NCBI RefSeq assembly: GCF_045679555.1
Contig: NC_092094.1
Coordinates: 10,286,319-10,350,318, forward strand
Length of the DNA stretch: 64,000 nucleotides
From: Salvelinus alpinus
Taxonomy: Eukaryota > Chordata > Actinopteri > Salmoniformes > Salmonidae
Direction: 5' to 3'
The notes under the pieces were generated by a model. That model worked only from the letters and a program-made list of their open reading frames with translations, did no database searches and was not told the origin of the DNA. Both the position numbers and the translations under genes were made by a program. Shown one piece after another: positions 47,101 to 58,531 of the stretch. The number at the start of each line of letters is the position of its first letter. The stretch's first letter is position 1.

Positions 47101-50100
47101 AGTAGAGACAGGTAGGGGCTCTACAGGTGGACGTGTGGGTAGGACAACCTCTTCAACAACAAGTGGTGTCGTAATGGTGACAGATTCCACAACAGGTGGC
47201 AGGACTACCGGTTCTACGAGGGTAGGTGTTGCTACTTTCTCAACCACAACAGGTGGCAGGACAAAAGCTTCAACAGGTGAAGGGTCAGGGGTAAGTGCGT
47301 CTACCTGTTCTACAGGGTGATGTAGGACAACAGATTCAACCACTGGAGGCAGCACAATTGGTTCCACAGCTGGAGGAGCTAGAACCACAGGTTTCACAGG
47401 CTTAGGTGGTACGGCGGGTTCTATAGGGACAAGTGGGATAATAGCTTCAGCCAGTGTCGGCAGAACTACAGGTTCCTCAGTGGTAGGGGTACATAGGAGT
47501 ACAGGTACTGGTTCTTCTATTGGTGGAGATGGGGCCAAAGATGGCACTATAGGTTCTAAAGGCACCAGAGGAAGTATGGGTTCTTCCCCTTGAGGAAGCA
47601 CTTTGGTATCTAGAGGTGGAACAATAGGTTCAACAGCTGGAGCTCGGACTATCGGTTCCTTAGGTGGAGAGGGAGGTGTGGGTAGGGCCGCAGGTGGACA
47701 GGGAGCAGAGACAAATGTGACAGGAGGTGGAGGAGTAAGCTTTACTGGCTGAACAGGGGGAGACGGAGGTGTGGGTAGGACCACAGGTGGAGGGGCTGTG
47801 GGGATAAACAGGGAAGGGGAGACCAGAAGGGGGACCAAATGATCGACTGTGGGGGCTGGTGTGGACAGAGGGACCACAGGTTCTGTTGAGACCGTGGAAG
47901 CAGGGCCATTCTGCTGTGAGCGAGGATGGACAACCTTCTGGGCCTGGCACTCCTCTCTCATTCGATTGATGACTTTGTCGGTCAGCTGTCAGGGAAAGAA
48001 GGCAAAAGGTCAACAATCATCAGGCATAAAAAATTTCTAGAAACACAGCACTAGACTGTACTAAAGATAATACAATTAGATTTGTGTGCCATGTAAATCA
48101 ACTAACACTAATAGCTTATATTGGCGTAGCACCCCCCCCCCCCTCCCACCAGCTCCTGCAAAGACGTGCACAAGCTTACACCCTGTAAAGACTGGGAACT
48201 TTCTCAATTAGATTTGCTCAACTCTTGGGTCCACGCTCCTCCATTCTCTCTAGCCTCCTTTTGAGAGAAAGGTCAAAAGGTAATCAAGGAGAGGAGGCAA
48301 GGAGAGGGAAAGTGGACGAAAATACGCTTGTATGAAACTCCTTCTCCAATTGCGCGTCCTCAGGCAAATTTTCTTTACAGGATAGATTTCCAAAATAAAA
48401 TGTATAAAGTGCTAAAAACAAAATGTAGCTAGTTGTGCAAGACATTTAGCAGATAAAAAGATACGTTGTTTTTAAATGTTTGCATGCTTTTCTCCTTTGA
48501 GAAAACAATAGCTAATTCAAGGGGTGTGTTGCAGATAGCAAAACTCTTCTGCGAAGGACTCAAGTAGGATACACTTGTGCTTCCTCGCCAAACGGAGGCT
48601 ATCGAGGAGGGGAGGACAGTCTTCCGTTTGCCTACTAATGAATTGACACCAAAGATTGTCTTTTATATTGACAAGATAGTTGAGTGACCGCTCCAACAAT
48701 GGAAATACATGTCCTCAAAGATAGAAGGCTGACGGGAGAAAGCGATATCAGGTTGGACCATTCTAGTCAATGCGAGGGCAGATACGCGTGTAAACAGGCC
48801 ACATAGATAGAGCACTCATCTTTATGTCTGTGCCATCATAGCGTCTGTGACAGCTTCAATGACGCTGCCCGTGCTTTCTTCTTCTTCTTCATTGGCTGAT
48901 TCCTATGAGTTGGGAGCAATCCCCACCCAGTTGACTACTTTAAAAATGTCGGAAGCCCTCAATGGCAATGTCCAATCTAAAACAGGTTATATCCATGAGT
49001 CATCTATCTATGTCAACAGGCACAACTCCAATATAAAGTCATTTTTTTCAAAGTTGCCGAACTACTACGTGCGTCCACTTATATCAGTGCATTTGTAACA
49101 ACCTAACTATTACCAAACTTCTATTTGATCAAATAATCCCGACGTAGCAAATAAGCAATAAAACATTTTGCTCCCCCATATTTGACACTCCTCACTTAGT
49201 GGGCTTATTTTCGTGGTCAGACTTTGGGCGGAGTAAAACCTCTCGCTTTGCCTCTTCCTCTCTGTTAACACTCTTCTCAACCACTTACCGCAGGGTTCCC
49301 CAACTGGCGGCCTGCGGGTGATTTTTTATTTGGACCCCAAGTTCTCTGCGGAAAACTATATTTTTTTTTGGGGGGGGGGGGGCATAAAAGCCTAAAAACA
49401 CCAGCAAATCAAGTGATTTTAATTTTGGAAATCTTTGGTCCAAAGTATTCCCATCCATAATAGAGAGATATATGTGATATCGTATACAAATGTAAGCAAA
49501 GTTTGAAATTATTATGTTTTAGTCAAAGATTCTCTCTTTCTGGGCTTCTTGTAGTCTACAAATTACTTATAATTATGTTCCTGACCATCCGCTCAAGAAA
49601 AAAAGAAAAAAACGTCTCGTGGCTGAATCTAGTTGATGATCTGACTTTTCGGTTTCCGGCCCTTACAAAAAATAATATCACATTTTTAAAAAACTGCAGT
49701 CAACTGTGGTATTTTGGACGCAGTGATTGCAGAATAAACTACCACTGGGTCTTTTACAGAATGGCGCCCGAGGGGATGGCCACCATTTTACAGGCTCCTG
49801 ACCAATTGGATTCTTTTGTGTGTTTTCTTTCTAGTGTTCTTCCCACTTATTAGATACATACTGTTTTCGCCATCGTTTCCTACGACCAAAAAGAGCTTCT
49901 GGACATCGGAACAGTGATTTACTCACCTCAAACTGGACAATTTATCTTAATTGGGTCGGACGTGAAGGATATACTGCTCTTCATGGACCTGGCCCAAATC
50001 CCCATCATTCATATGAAGAGGAGACGCTGTTACAGAGGTCGATGAACCAGATGCCTGGCAAGACTGTGTCGGCTCAATCTCTAATATTAAGGAAGACTCT

Positions 50101-53100
50101 AGGTTTTGCTAGCCTGAGGTAGAATACCTCATGATAAGCTGTAGACCACGCTATTTACTGAGAGCTTTCATCTATATTCTTCGTAGCTGTCTATTTACCA
50201 CCACAAACCGATCCTGGGACTAAGAGCACACTCAAAGAGCTGTATAAGGCCATAAGAAAACACTCATGGCGCTTCTAGTGGCCAGGGACTTTAATGCAGG
50301 AAAACTGAAATCCGTTTTACCTCATTTCTACCAGTATGTCACATGTGCAGCTAGAAGGAAAAAACAACAACCTCTAGATCACCTTTACTTCACACACAGA
50401 GACACGTACAAATCTCTCCTTCACCCTCCATTTGGTAAATCTGAGCATAACTCTATCCTCCTGATTCCTGCTTACAAGCTAAAACTCAAAAAGTCCCAGC
50501 TCAATACGGAAAGCGGCCCGATGAAGCGGATTCTAAGCTACAGAACTGTTTCACAAGCACAGACTGGAATATGTTCCGGGATTCATCCGATGGCATTGAG
50601 GAGTCTAACACAGTCACCGGCTTCATTATAAGTGCATCGACGAAGTCATCCCCAAAGTGACCATACGTACATATCCCAACCAGAAGCCATAAATTCCAGG
50701 AGACATTCGCACTGAGCTAAAGGCCAGAGCTTGCAAACTATCACAGATTACAAAGGGAATCCCAGCTGCGAGCCTACCAGATGAGCTAAATGCCTTCTAT
50801 GCGCGCTTCGTGGCAAGCAACACTGAACAATGCATGAGAGCACCAGCTGTTCCAGACAACTATGCTTGATCACACTCGCCATAGTTGATGTGCGTAAGGC
50901 CTTTAAACAGGTTCATTTTCACAAGGCCGCAGAGCCAGACAGATTACCAGTATGCGCTGGACACATGCCAGACATTTTCAACCTCTCCCTGACCCAGTCT
51001 GTACCTACATGTTTCAAGCAGACCACCATAGTACCTGTGCCCTAGAATGCCAAAGTATCCTGCCTAAATGACTACCACCGCCATAGCACTCACATCTGTA
51101 GCCATGAAATGCTTTGAAAGGCTGGTCATGGCTCACATCAACACCATCCTCCCAGAAACCTTGGACCCACTTCAATTCACATACCGCCCCAACAGATCCG
51201 CAGATTGCACAATCTCTATTTCACTCCACACTGCCCTTTCCCACCTGGATAAAAGAAACACCTAGACTACATGAACATCTCATTCAAAATCATGGGCATT
51301 AATATGGAGTTGGTCCCCTTTGATGCCATTACATCCTCCACTCTTCTGGGAAGGCGTTCCACTAGATGTTGGAACATGTCTGCAGGGACTTACTTTCATT
51401 CAGCTACAAGAGCATTAGTGAAGTCGGGCACTGATGTTGGCCTGGCTCGGACTCAGCATTCCAATTCATCCCAAAGGTGTTTGATGGGCTTGAGGTCAGG
51501 ACTCTGTGGAGGTCGATCAAGTTCTTCCACATCGATCTCAACAAACCATTTATGTATGGACCTCACTTTGTGCATGGGGGCATTGTTATCCTGAAACAGG
51601 GAAGGGCCTTCCTCAAACTGTTGCCACAAAGTTGGAAACACAGAATCGTCTAGAATGTCATTGTATGCTATAGCGTTAAGATTTCCCTTCAATGGAACTA
51701 AACAGCCCCAGACCATTATCCATCCTCCACCAAACTTTACAGTTGGCACTACGCATTGGGGCAGGTTCTCCTGGCATCCACCAAACCCAGATTTGTCCGC
51801 CGGACTTCCAGATGGTGAAGCATGATTCATCACTCCAGAGAATGCATTTTCACTGCTCCAGAGTTTAATGGCGGCGCACCTTACAACACTACAGCCAACG
51901 CTTAGCATTGGTGATCTTAGGCTTGCGTACGGCTGCTCGGCCATGGAAGCCAATTTCATGACGCTCCCCACAGATAGTTATTGTGCTGATGTTGCTTCCA
52001 GAGGAAGTTTGGAACTCAGTAGTGACTATTGAAATGGAGGACAGGCGATATTTACACACGCTTCAGCAGTCGGCGGTCCCGTTCTATGGCTTGTGTGGCC
52101 TAGAAATTTGACAAACTGACTTGTTGGAAAGGTGCATCCTATGACAGTGCCACGTTGAAAGTCACTGAGCTCTTCATTAAGGCTATTCTCCTGACAATAT
52201 TTGTCTATGGAGATTGCACGGCTGGGTGCTGGATTTTATACACCGGTCAGCCACGGTTGTGGGTGAAATAGCCGAATCCACTAATATGAAGGGGCGTCCA
52301 CATATTTATGTATTTATAGTGTATGTGAGAAAGCTGTTCATTGACTACAGCTCAGTGTTCAACACCATAGAGCCCTCCAAGCTCATCACTAAGCTAAGGA
52401 TCCTGGGACGAGCCACCCCCAGGTGGTGAGGGTAGGCAACAACACATCTGCCACGCTGATCCTCAACACGGGGGCCCCTCAGGGGTACGTGCTGTTGTGG
52501 AAAATAAAACGAATTATTCCACCACAGTGCTTAATCCCCTCCTGTACTCCCTGTTCACCCACGACCGCGTGGCTATGACGTGGTAGGACTGATCACACGC
52601 GTATCTGCCCTCGCATTGACTAGAATGGTCCAACCTGATATCGCTTTCTCCCATCAGCCTTCTATCTTTGAGGACATGTATTTCCATTGTTGGAGCGGTC
52701 ACTCAACTATCTTGTCAATATAAAAGACAGTCTATAGGGAGGAGGTCAGAGACCTGGCAGTGTGTTGCCAGGACAACAACATCTCCCTCAATGTGATCAA
52801 AACAAAGGAGATGATTGTGGACTACAGGAAAAGGAGGGCTGAGCACGCCCCCTTTCACATCGACAGGGCTGTAGTGGAGCGGGTTGAGAGCTTCAAGTTC
52901 CTTGGTGTCCACATCTAAGGACCTATCGCGGTCCAAACTAGAGGTCGACCGATTAATCGGAATGGCCGATTAATTAGGGACGATTTCAAGTTTTCATAAC
53001 AATCGGTTATCGGCATTTTTGGACGCCGATTATGGCCGATTATATTGCAATCCACGAGGAGACTGCGTGGCAGGCTGACCACCTGTTACGTGAGTGCAGG

Positions 53101-55544
53101 CAGCAAGGAGCCATGGTAAGTTGCTAGCTAGCATTAACCTTATCTTATAAAAAACAATCAATCTTAACATAATCACTAGTTAACTGCACATGGTTGATGA
53201 TATTACTAGTTTAACTAGCTTGTCCTGCGTTGCATATAATCAATGCTGTGCCTGAAATTGTGTCACTTCTCTTGCGTTCAGTGTAAGCAGAGTCAGGGTA
53301 TATGCAGCAGTTTGGGCCGCCTGGCTCGTTGCGAACTGTGTGAAGACCGTAATTTGCCAGAATTTTACATAATTATGACATAACATTGAAGGTTGTGCAA
53401 TGTAACAGCAATATTTAGACTTATGGATGCCACCCGTTCGATAAAATACGGAACAGTTGTGTATTTCCCTGAAAGAATAAACGTTTTGTTTTCGAAATGA
53501 TAGTTTCCGGATTTGACCATATTAATGACCTAAGGCTCGTATTTCTGTGTGTTCATTATATTATAATTAAGTCTATGATTTGATATAGCAGTCTGACTGA
53601 GCGGTGGTAGGCAGCAGCAGGCTCTAAATCATTCATTCAAACCACACTTTCCTCCATTTGCCAGCACCTTTTAGCAATGCTTGAAGCACAGCGCTGTTTA
53701 TGACTTCAAGCCTATCAACTCCCAGGATTAGGCTGGCAATACTAAAGTGCCTATAAGAACATCCAAAAGTCAAAGGTCTATGAAATACAAATGGTATAGA
53801 GAGAAATAGTCCTATAATAACTACAACCTAAAACGTCTTAACTGGGAATATTGAAGACTCATGTTAAAAGGAACCACCAGCTGTCATATGTTCTCATGTT
53901 CTGAGCAAGGAACTTAACGTTAGGTTTTTTTACATGGCACATATTGCACTTTTACTTTCTTCTCCAACACTGTGTTTTTCATTATTTAAACAAATTGAAC
54001 ATGTTTAATTATTTATTTGAGACTAAATAGATGTTATTTATGCATTATATTAAGTTCAAATAAGTGTTCATTGTTCATTCAGTATTGTTGTAATTGTCAT
54101 TATTACAACTATATAAATAAAATAAAATAAAAGTATCGTCTTTTTTTGGTCCTCCAATAATCGGTATCGGCGTTGAAAAAATCATTGTCAGTCGACCTAT
54201 AGTCCAAACACACCAATACAGTCGTGAAGAGGGCACAGCAACGTCTATTCCCTCTCAGGAGGCTGAAAATATTAGGCATGGCGGGACATCAACTCCTCAA
54301 AAAGTTATACAGCTGCACCATCTAGAGCATCCTGTCTGGTTGCATCACCGCTTGGTATGGCAACTGCTCGGCATCTGACCACAAGACGATACAGATGGTA
54401 GTGCGTACGGCCCAGTACATCACTGGGGCCGAACTTCCAGGCGGTGTCAGATGAAGGCCCTAAAAATGTTCAAAAACTCCAGCCACCCAAGTCAGACTGT
54501 TTTCTCTGCTACCGCACGGCAAGCGGTACCGGAGCGCCAAGTCTGGGACCAAAAAGTTCCTTAACAGCTTCTACCCCCAAGCCATAAGACTGCTGAATAG
54601 TTCATCAGATAGCAACCCGGATTATTTGCATTGCCCCCCTTATTTTATTATAATTTTTTGCACCGACTCTCTTGCACAGACTTGATGTCAACTCACTGGA
54701 CTCCAACCACACACACACACACATTCCTTCACATATGCTGCTGCTATTCTCTATGCTTAGTCACTTTACCCCTACCTACATATTACCTCAATTACCTTGA
54801 CTAACCAGTACCACTGCACATTGACTCGGTATATAACCTCGTTATTGTTATCTTATTCTGTTACTATTTTCTCTAGTTTATTTAGCACATTTTTCTTACT
54901 TTAAAAACAAAAAATAACAAAAAACACTCTGCATTGTTGGTTAGGGGCTCCTAAGTAAGCAATTCACGGTAATATCTTCGCCTGTTCTATTCTGTGCATG
55001 TGACAAATACTGTCCAAAATCAAATTGTAACTGCAGTTACATTTCAAAATTACTGCAGTACTGCAAACGATTTAAAAGGGACGGGGGGGTCACGGAGGAG
55101 AGAGGATGGAGGGCGGGGACGGACTTTTCCCCAAATGAGAAAAGGCCTGGGCAATTTGGGGGGCGTAGCAGCATATTGTTTTCAAATTAAATGGTTGTGC
55201 AATGTGTAAAAACTGGCTGTTTGCCCGCTTATGAAAATACATCGATTTTGATTTACTTGGAAAGTGAACGTGCTGATGGGGCTGTTGGAAGAAGCATATG
55301 CATCGATGTTTTTCACGAATGTGGTGCGTTTCAGTATTTTGGCATAATATCGACATTCGACAAAAACAAATGCAACATAACTGAAATTATACGGTTTTCT
55401 GTAATCAATGACTAAGGGCACGTAACATTGTTGCATGTTTTTGGGTTACATAAACTTTGTATCTCGTTGCTCACTCACCCTAATGCCCTTCACAAAAGTA
55501 ACGTGGTCGTCTTCATACGAGACGTGGCTGCTGTTGCCTCCCAT
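41150..55544 (-). CDS. chchd3: chchd3 / Mic19, MICOS subunit with a long Pro/Val-rich insert (complete)
   Basis: Mic19 is an inner-membrane-associated subunit of the mitochondrial MICOS complex that maintains crista junctions. Exons in coding order: 55479-55544 ([22 protein letters not shown]; the Gly2 start fits N-myristoylation as in human CHCHD3), 46797-47985, 46386-46476 ([12 protein letters not shown]), 45994-46174 (coiled coil, [20 protein letters not shown]), 44766-44849 ([20 protein letters not shown]), 42684-42754 ([20 protein letters not shown]), 41285-41417 (CHCH domain, [11 protein letters not shown] and [11 protein letters not shown], twin CX9C), 41150-41170 (TKSIGG, stop TAG). 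All junctions carry AG/GT and the phases close exactly: 1836 nt, 611 aa. Human CHCHD3 is 227 aa; exon 2 supplies nearly all the excess. The paralogue CHCHD6 is less likely because of the N- and C-terminal matches and the slc35b4 neighbour. Confidence 0.93.
42878..44480 (-). mobile_element. Tc1-like transposon, copy C, in a chchd3 intron
   Basis: Same family as copies A and B. The ends are CAGTTGAAGTTGGAAGTTTA at 42878 and CAGTTGAAGTCGGAAGTTTA read from 44480; TA flanks both. Transposase pieces on the minus strand: 44091-43753 ([20 protein letters not shown]), 43655-43460 ([19 protein letters not shown], then a deletion after SSIMLWG) and 43380-43033 ([17 protein letters not shown]). It is dead through deletions, frameshifts and an L2-tail insertion at about 43381. 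Confidence 0.93.
43381..43452 (+). mobile_element. L2-tail fragment with a 15-bp hairpin, inside Tc1 copy C
   Basis: GAGCGACTTACAAGT (43381-43395) is perfectly reversed at 43401-43415, and GTAAGTCGCTCTGGATAAGA, GCGTCTGCTAAATGACTTAA is the teleost L2 3' end. It interrupts the family text ..GTCTTGA / GATGTTGCTTC.., with only a few bases repeated at the sides. It resembles a tail-only retrotransposition, or a small SINE using the L2 tail. Confidence 0.8.
44483..44580 (+). mobile_element. Retroelement tail with degenerate hammerhead-like phrase
   Basis: CTGAAGAAGATCCTTTTTGG, ATCCAAACATTGTCAATAAA, then GGTGGCAATTGGGAGC. It is structurally like the tail at 13037-13066 (CTGA..GA, hairpin GATCC/GGATC, AAAC..GTC), but the G of GAAA is lost and no stem I pairing is visible. 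It abuts the Tc1 copy C end. Confidence 0.4.
45209..45450. repeat. 51-bp minisatellite, about 5 copies, chchd3 intron
   Basis: The unit is GATCTGCTCTGAACTCAACT, TGCCAGCCTGGCAGTCAGGA, TTGAGGAAGCA. Each unit contains the palindrome GCCAGCCTGGC. The open frames on both strands reflect the multiple-of-three length. Confidence 0.93.
46797..47985 (-). CDS. chchd3: chchd3 exon 2: 396-codon Pro/Val/Glu-rich insertion
   Basis: After an acceptor at 47986 the exon begins [19 protein letters not shown], the equivalent of human LSENVIDRMKES. It continues for about 380 codons of degenerate PEVK-like sequence ([47 protein letters not shown]) and ends at a GTGAGT donor with phase 1. There is no stop in 1189 nt. 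Weak 10-13-residue periodicity around the EP(I/V)V motif suggests growth by internal duplication. The segment is probably disordered and separates the N-terminal motif from the coiled coil. Intron retention is unlikely because both borders fit neighbouring exon phases. Confidence 0.88.
48657..48790. repeat. Interspersed repeat, inverted copy at 52599-52727
   Basis: GTCTTTTATATTGACAAGAT, AGTTGAGTGACCGCTCCAAC through GGGCAGATACGCGTGT occurs here and, reversed, inside the LINE at 52.6 kb. It continues rightward here (..AAACAGGCCACATAGATAG..), so this copy is the longer. A non-autonomous repeat family is the simplest reading. Confidence 0.7.
49293..49560. mobile_element. hAT-derived repeat fragment
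   Basis: Starts CAGGGTTCCCCAACTGGCGG CC, the terminal sequence of a widespread fish/vertebrate hAT group, and continues with family text (GATATATGTGATATCGTATA, CAAATGTAAGCAAAG). A G-run lies at 49371-49382. No coding region remains. Confidence 0.6.
51265..52321 (-). mobile_element. Tc1-like element, fifth family, inserted in LINE copy 1
   Basis: The LINE text ..AAACACC TA / TA TGTGAG.. is split by it, leaving TA on both sides (51263-51264 and 52322-52323). The inner right end reads CACTATAAATACATAAATAT on the minus strand. Minus-strand transposase at 51971-51453 retains [30 protein letters not shown] (Asp followed by NN) and [17 protein letters not shown], where the catalytic Glu is Lys. It is dead. 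Confidence 0.88.
52939..54201. mobile_element. Non-autonomous hAT-like element, GGTCGACC ends, copy 2
   Basis: Ends TAGAGGTCGACCGATTAATC and TATAGGTCGACTGACAATG; a perfect 8-bp target duplication GTCCAAAC lies at 52931-52938 and 54202-54209. The interior matches copy 1 closely (for example GTTGCTAGCTAGCATTAA, TTTGGGCCGCCTGGC) but lacks its SINE and solo LTR. Inserted in LINE copy 1. Confidence 0.92.
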
Positions 55545-55810
55545 CCTTTTCGTACAGACAGAGTGCCTAAAATGTTATTGAGAAATGTGTAGGTAGGTTT
55601 GGTGTAAATCTTGTACCACAAAGTGGGTCGTTGGACCGAGAACACGGGACCCAGTTTTAATCTCACAACTCCGATACAAACACAACCGCAAGTGCCTGCC
55701 CTTCCCACTTCTGAGTAATGTTTATTGGTTATTTCTATTGGCTGAGAAAAAGCGTCTTGAACAAGACCCCTTTCCATTGGTCTTCATTTTCACGGAAACT
55801 ATGACGTAAG
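55545..55810 (-). promoter_or_regulatory. chchd3 5' flank with three CCAAT boxes and a CRE-like site
   Basis: On the minus strand CCAAT occurs at 55776-55780, 55737-55741 and 55724-55728, that is 180-236 bp upstream of the ATG, a spacing usual for NF-Y promoters. TGACGTAA at about 55802-55809 is CRE-like. No TATA box is seen. The region lies between chchd3 and the end of slc35b4. Confidence 0.5.
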
Positions 55811-56370
55811 GAGTACAGTATGTCCCATTATCAGGGTCTGATGTTATGGAAATATACGTACAGAGAAATGTAATATATGGAAACTATGTAATACAATGTA
55901 ATTTCAGTAGATAGAGAATGGATGGTGTAATGATTCTAGAATGTAGGAAAATGGCAAAAATGCATTTGCATGGTTTTTCACATTGGTGTTTTTCATGACA
56001 AAGTTACTGGTCCTGCCAAGTACTACTTTGATAGGACAAACAGCTTCCTAATGAAATATTTCTAAAATAAAACGAACAAGTATCACAATACATTAACATA
56101 ATGCTTTTCACTCGTGTCCCATCAATATCTGTTGATGAAGTGGTTTGTCAACTCACTAACACACAGATCAGAATATCCCCAACCTCATATTTAGTTAAAT
56201 AAATACTGTTTTCACAAAACAAAATTAACATAACAGTACGGTATCAGTTTCACAATAGCTTGCCTTATTTTATTTTTTATTAACCCATTTGTCTTCAGAG
56301 GACAAATATGTGTTTTATTTTTTATCTTGCCTTGGCTTATTCGGTCAATAGGTACTGTAGTGTTTGTCTA
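55811..56370. other. AT-rich intergenic DNA between slc35b4 and chchd3
   Basis: No exons recognised. TTTATT words near 56264-56325 could supply AATAAA signals for slc35b4 on the minus strand. Confidence 0.4.
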
Positions 56371-56522
56371 GCACAGGAGGTTGGTGTCACCTTAATTGGG
56401 GAGAACGGGCTCGTAATGGCTGGAAAGTAATAGTGGAATGGTCTGGTTTCCATGCGTTTGATGCCTGTTCATTCACGCCATTCTATTATTATGAGCCGTC
56501 CTCCCCTCAGCAGCCTCCACTG
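56371..56522. mobile_element. Palindromic MITE (CAGGAGGTTGGTG type)
   Basis: The left arm ACAGGAGGTTGGTGTCACCT, then GGGGAGAACGGGCTCGTAAT, is matched by a reversed right arm ending GAGCCGTCCTCCCCTCAGCA, GCCTCCACTG. Between the arms the ATGG..CCAT half-sites are also inverted. This is a highly repeated teleost/salmonid foldback element. Confidence 0.8.
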
Positions 56523-56985
56523 TTAGGTGATGTCCTTAAAAATGGGTTAGGCGGGAAGCCTATTGGGCCTAACCCATGGGAAGCCTATTGGGAAGCCATC
56601 TTTCCTAAGGAAATAGGAAAATCCTTACTAAAAATACATAATTATGATCATATTAAAAACGGACGTGGTCCCACTGCGACTGCAGCAGAGAGAGAAGGGG
56701 GGGAAGCACACCTACAACAAATACAGTACACACACACACACACAACAGTGCTGCCAGAGGCACTCTCGTGACATTGGCTCTATTTCCTCGCATCCTCTCT
56801 CCTCTACTACTTTACAGTCATATTGAAAGAGAATGTCTCAGGTCCCTCCCTAGACCTTCTTCTCCAATGTGTTTTGAGAATGAGGTAAGGAGAGAGGATG
56901 CAAGGAATTGAGGAAAGATTAAGTGAAAAACAGTCATTGAGTGATACGTCAGTGCTGTGTATTACTCCGCCTTTAGTGCTGCGTA

Positions 56986-58497
56986 TCACTCCGCCTTCTT
57001 CTCTTTCAGCTCTTCTTTTCCTCTCAGTGCCATGCGGACGCTAGTCCAGACCTCCGTGTAAATCAGGGTGCCCAGGAAGACGACGGCAGTGCCCACCCAG
57101 TGCCAGGCGGTGAAGGGGTTCTTGAAGTAGAGGATGGAGAAGATGAGGCTGATGAACTTCCTCAGTGTGACCACCAGGGTCACAGTGAGAGAGGCACACT
57201 CTGTGGTCAGGATGAACACGCCGCGGATACACACGTATCTGAGGAGAAGGTGAAGGACTGCAAGAGGGTGATGATGATATTTAATAAATGTTCATTAATA
57301 GAAATGTTATGCTTTTTTGGGGGGGGCTCTTCTATATCCTTGCATGAGTACTATGCACAGTCATACATGTTTAAGGTGAATGTTCATAGTCTTCTAGTAT
57401 GCAGAGAGCAATAGTGTGCCGTTCTTACAGCTGTATAAAAACAATCTCTACATTCATCTAATTAGTTTACAGTGGGATGAATTCCCCACCAATTATGCCC
57501 ATTTGTGTTCAGTGACTACACACAAAGTGTTTCAAGTAAGAGTTACGTGACGTGAGTGAAGCCCTGTGAGGACACTTTTCTGAGGTTTTTGTCCTTAATG
57601 TTTTGTTATTGTCGATTATGTTTCGTCTCTAGGTGTACTTTAAAAACAAATAAAACAATTGCAATAATACTGTAAAAGAATGACACCGGAGGGGATGGTT
57701 GCCGTTTTACAGGCTCCAAACAAACTGTGCCATTTTGTATGTTTTTTCACATTGTTTGTAACTTATTTTGTACATAATTTGCTGCTATCGTCTCTTATGA
57801 CCAAAAAGAGCTTCTGGGTATCTGAACAGCGATTATTCACCTCGAACTGGACAAAGATATTTTCTTTAATTATTCTGACACGAAGGATATACTGCTTCTC
57901 CGAGACCAGGCACAAATCCTAGATATTCGCGTGAAGAAAAGACGGAAATAGAGGGTGCGGAGATCGCGGTGCCTTGTTAGAATTTGTCGGCGAGTGGGTT
58001 ATCCGCCTCTATTGGCTGACGTGCAATCACTGGAGAATAAACTGGATGATCTCTGTTCAAGACTATCCCACCAACGGGACATTAAAAACTGTAATATCTT
58101 ATGTTTCACCGAGTCGTGGCTGAACGAAGACACGGATAATATACATTTGGCTGGGTTTTCCTAGCAATGGCAGCACAGAACAGCTACATCTGGTAAGACG
58201 AGGGGTGGGGGGGGTGTCTAATTGTCATTAACAGCTGGTGCGCAATGTCTAATATTAAGGAAGTCTCGAGGTATTTCTCGCCTGAGGTAGAGTACCTAAT
58301 GATAAACTGTAGACCACACTATTTTTATTTATTTTTTATTTTACCGTTATTTTACCAGGTAAGTTGACTGAGAACACGTTCTCATTTGCAGCAACGACCT
58401 GGGGAATAGTTACAGGGGAGAGGAGGGGGATGAATGAGCCAATTGTAAACTGGGGATTATTAGGTGACCGTGATGGTTGAGGGCCAGATTGGGAATT

Positions 58498-58531
<34 letters not shown>

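Larger units (their letters stand above)
49755..55030 (+). mobile_element. LINE copy 1 (jockey/L2/Rex-type), split three ways, in chchd3 intron 1
   Basis: The pieces 49755-51262, 52324-52938 and 54210-55030 form one element. Endonuclease-side text: [20 protein letters not shown] near 50200, [19 protein letters not shown] at 50370-50430. [22 protein letters not shown] near 51090-51150, [20 protein letters not shown] at 51180-51240, then [20 protein letters not shown] after the Tc1 insertion. C-terminal: KRRAEHAPF-type at 52830 and [11 protein letters not shown]-type at 54340. It has many stops and is dead. Interruptions: a Tc1 (51265-52321), a reversed repeat piece (about 52599-52727) and a hAT-like element (52939-54201). 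The tail ends GCATGTGACAAATA. It lies antisense to chchd3. Confidence 0.85.

Noticed and set aside
46807-47320. Plus-strand frames opposite the chchd3 exon
   Set aside because: Antisense shadows of the low-complexity Pro/Val-rich exon.
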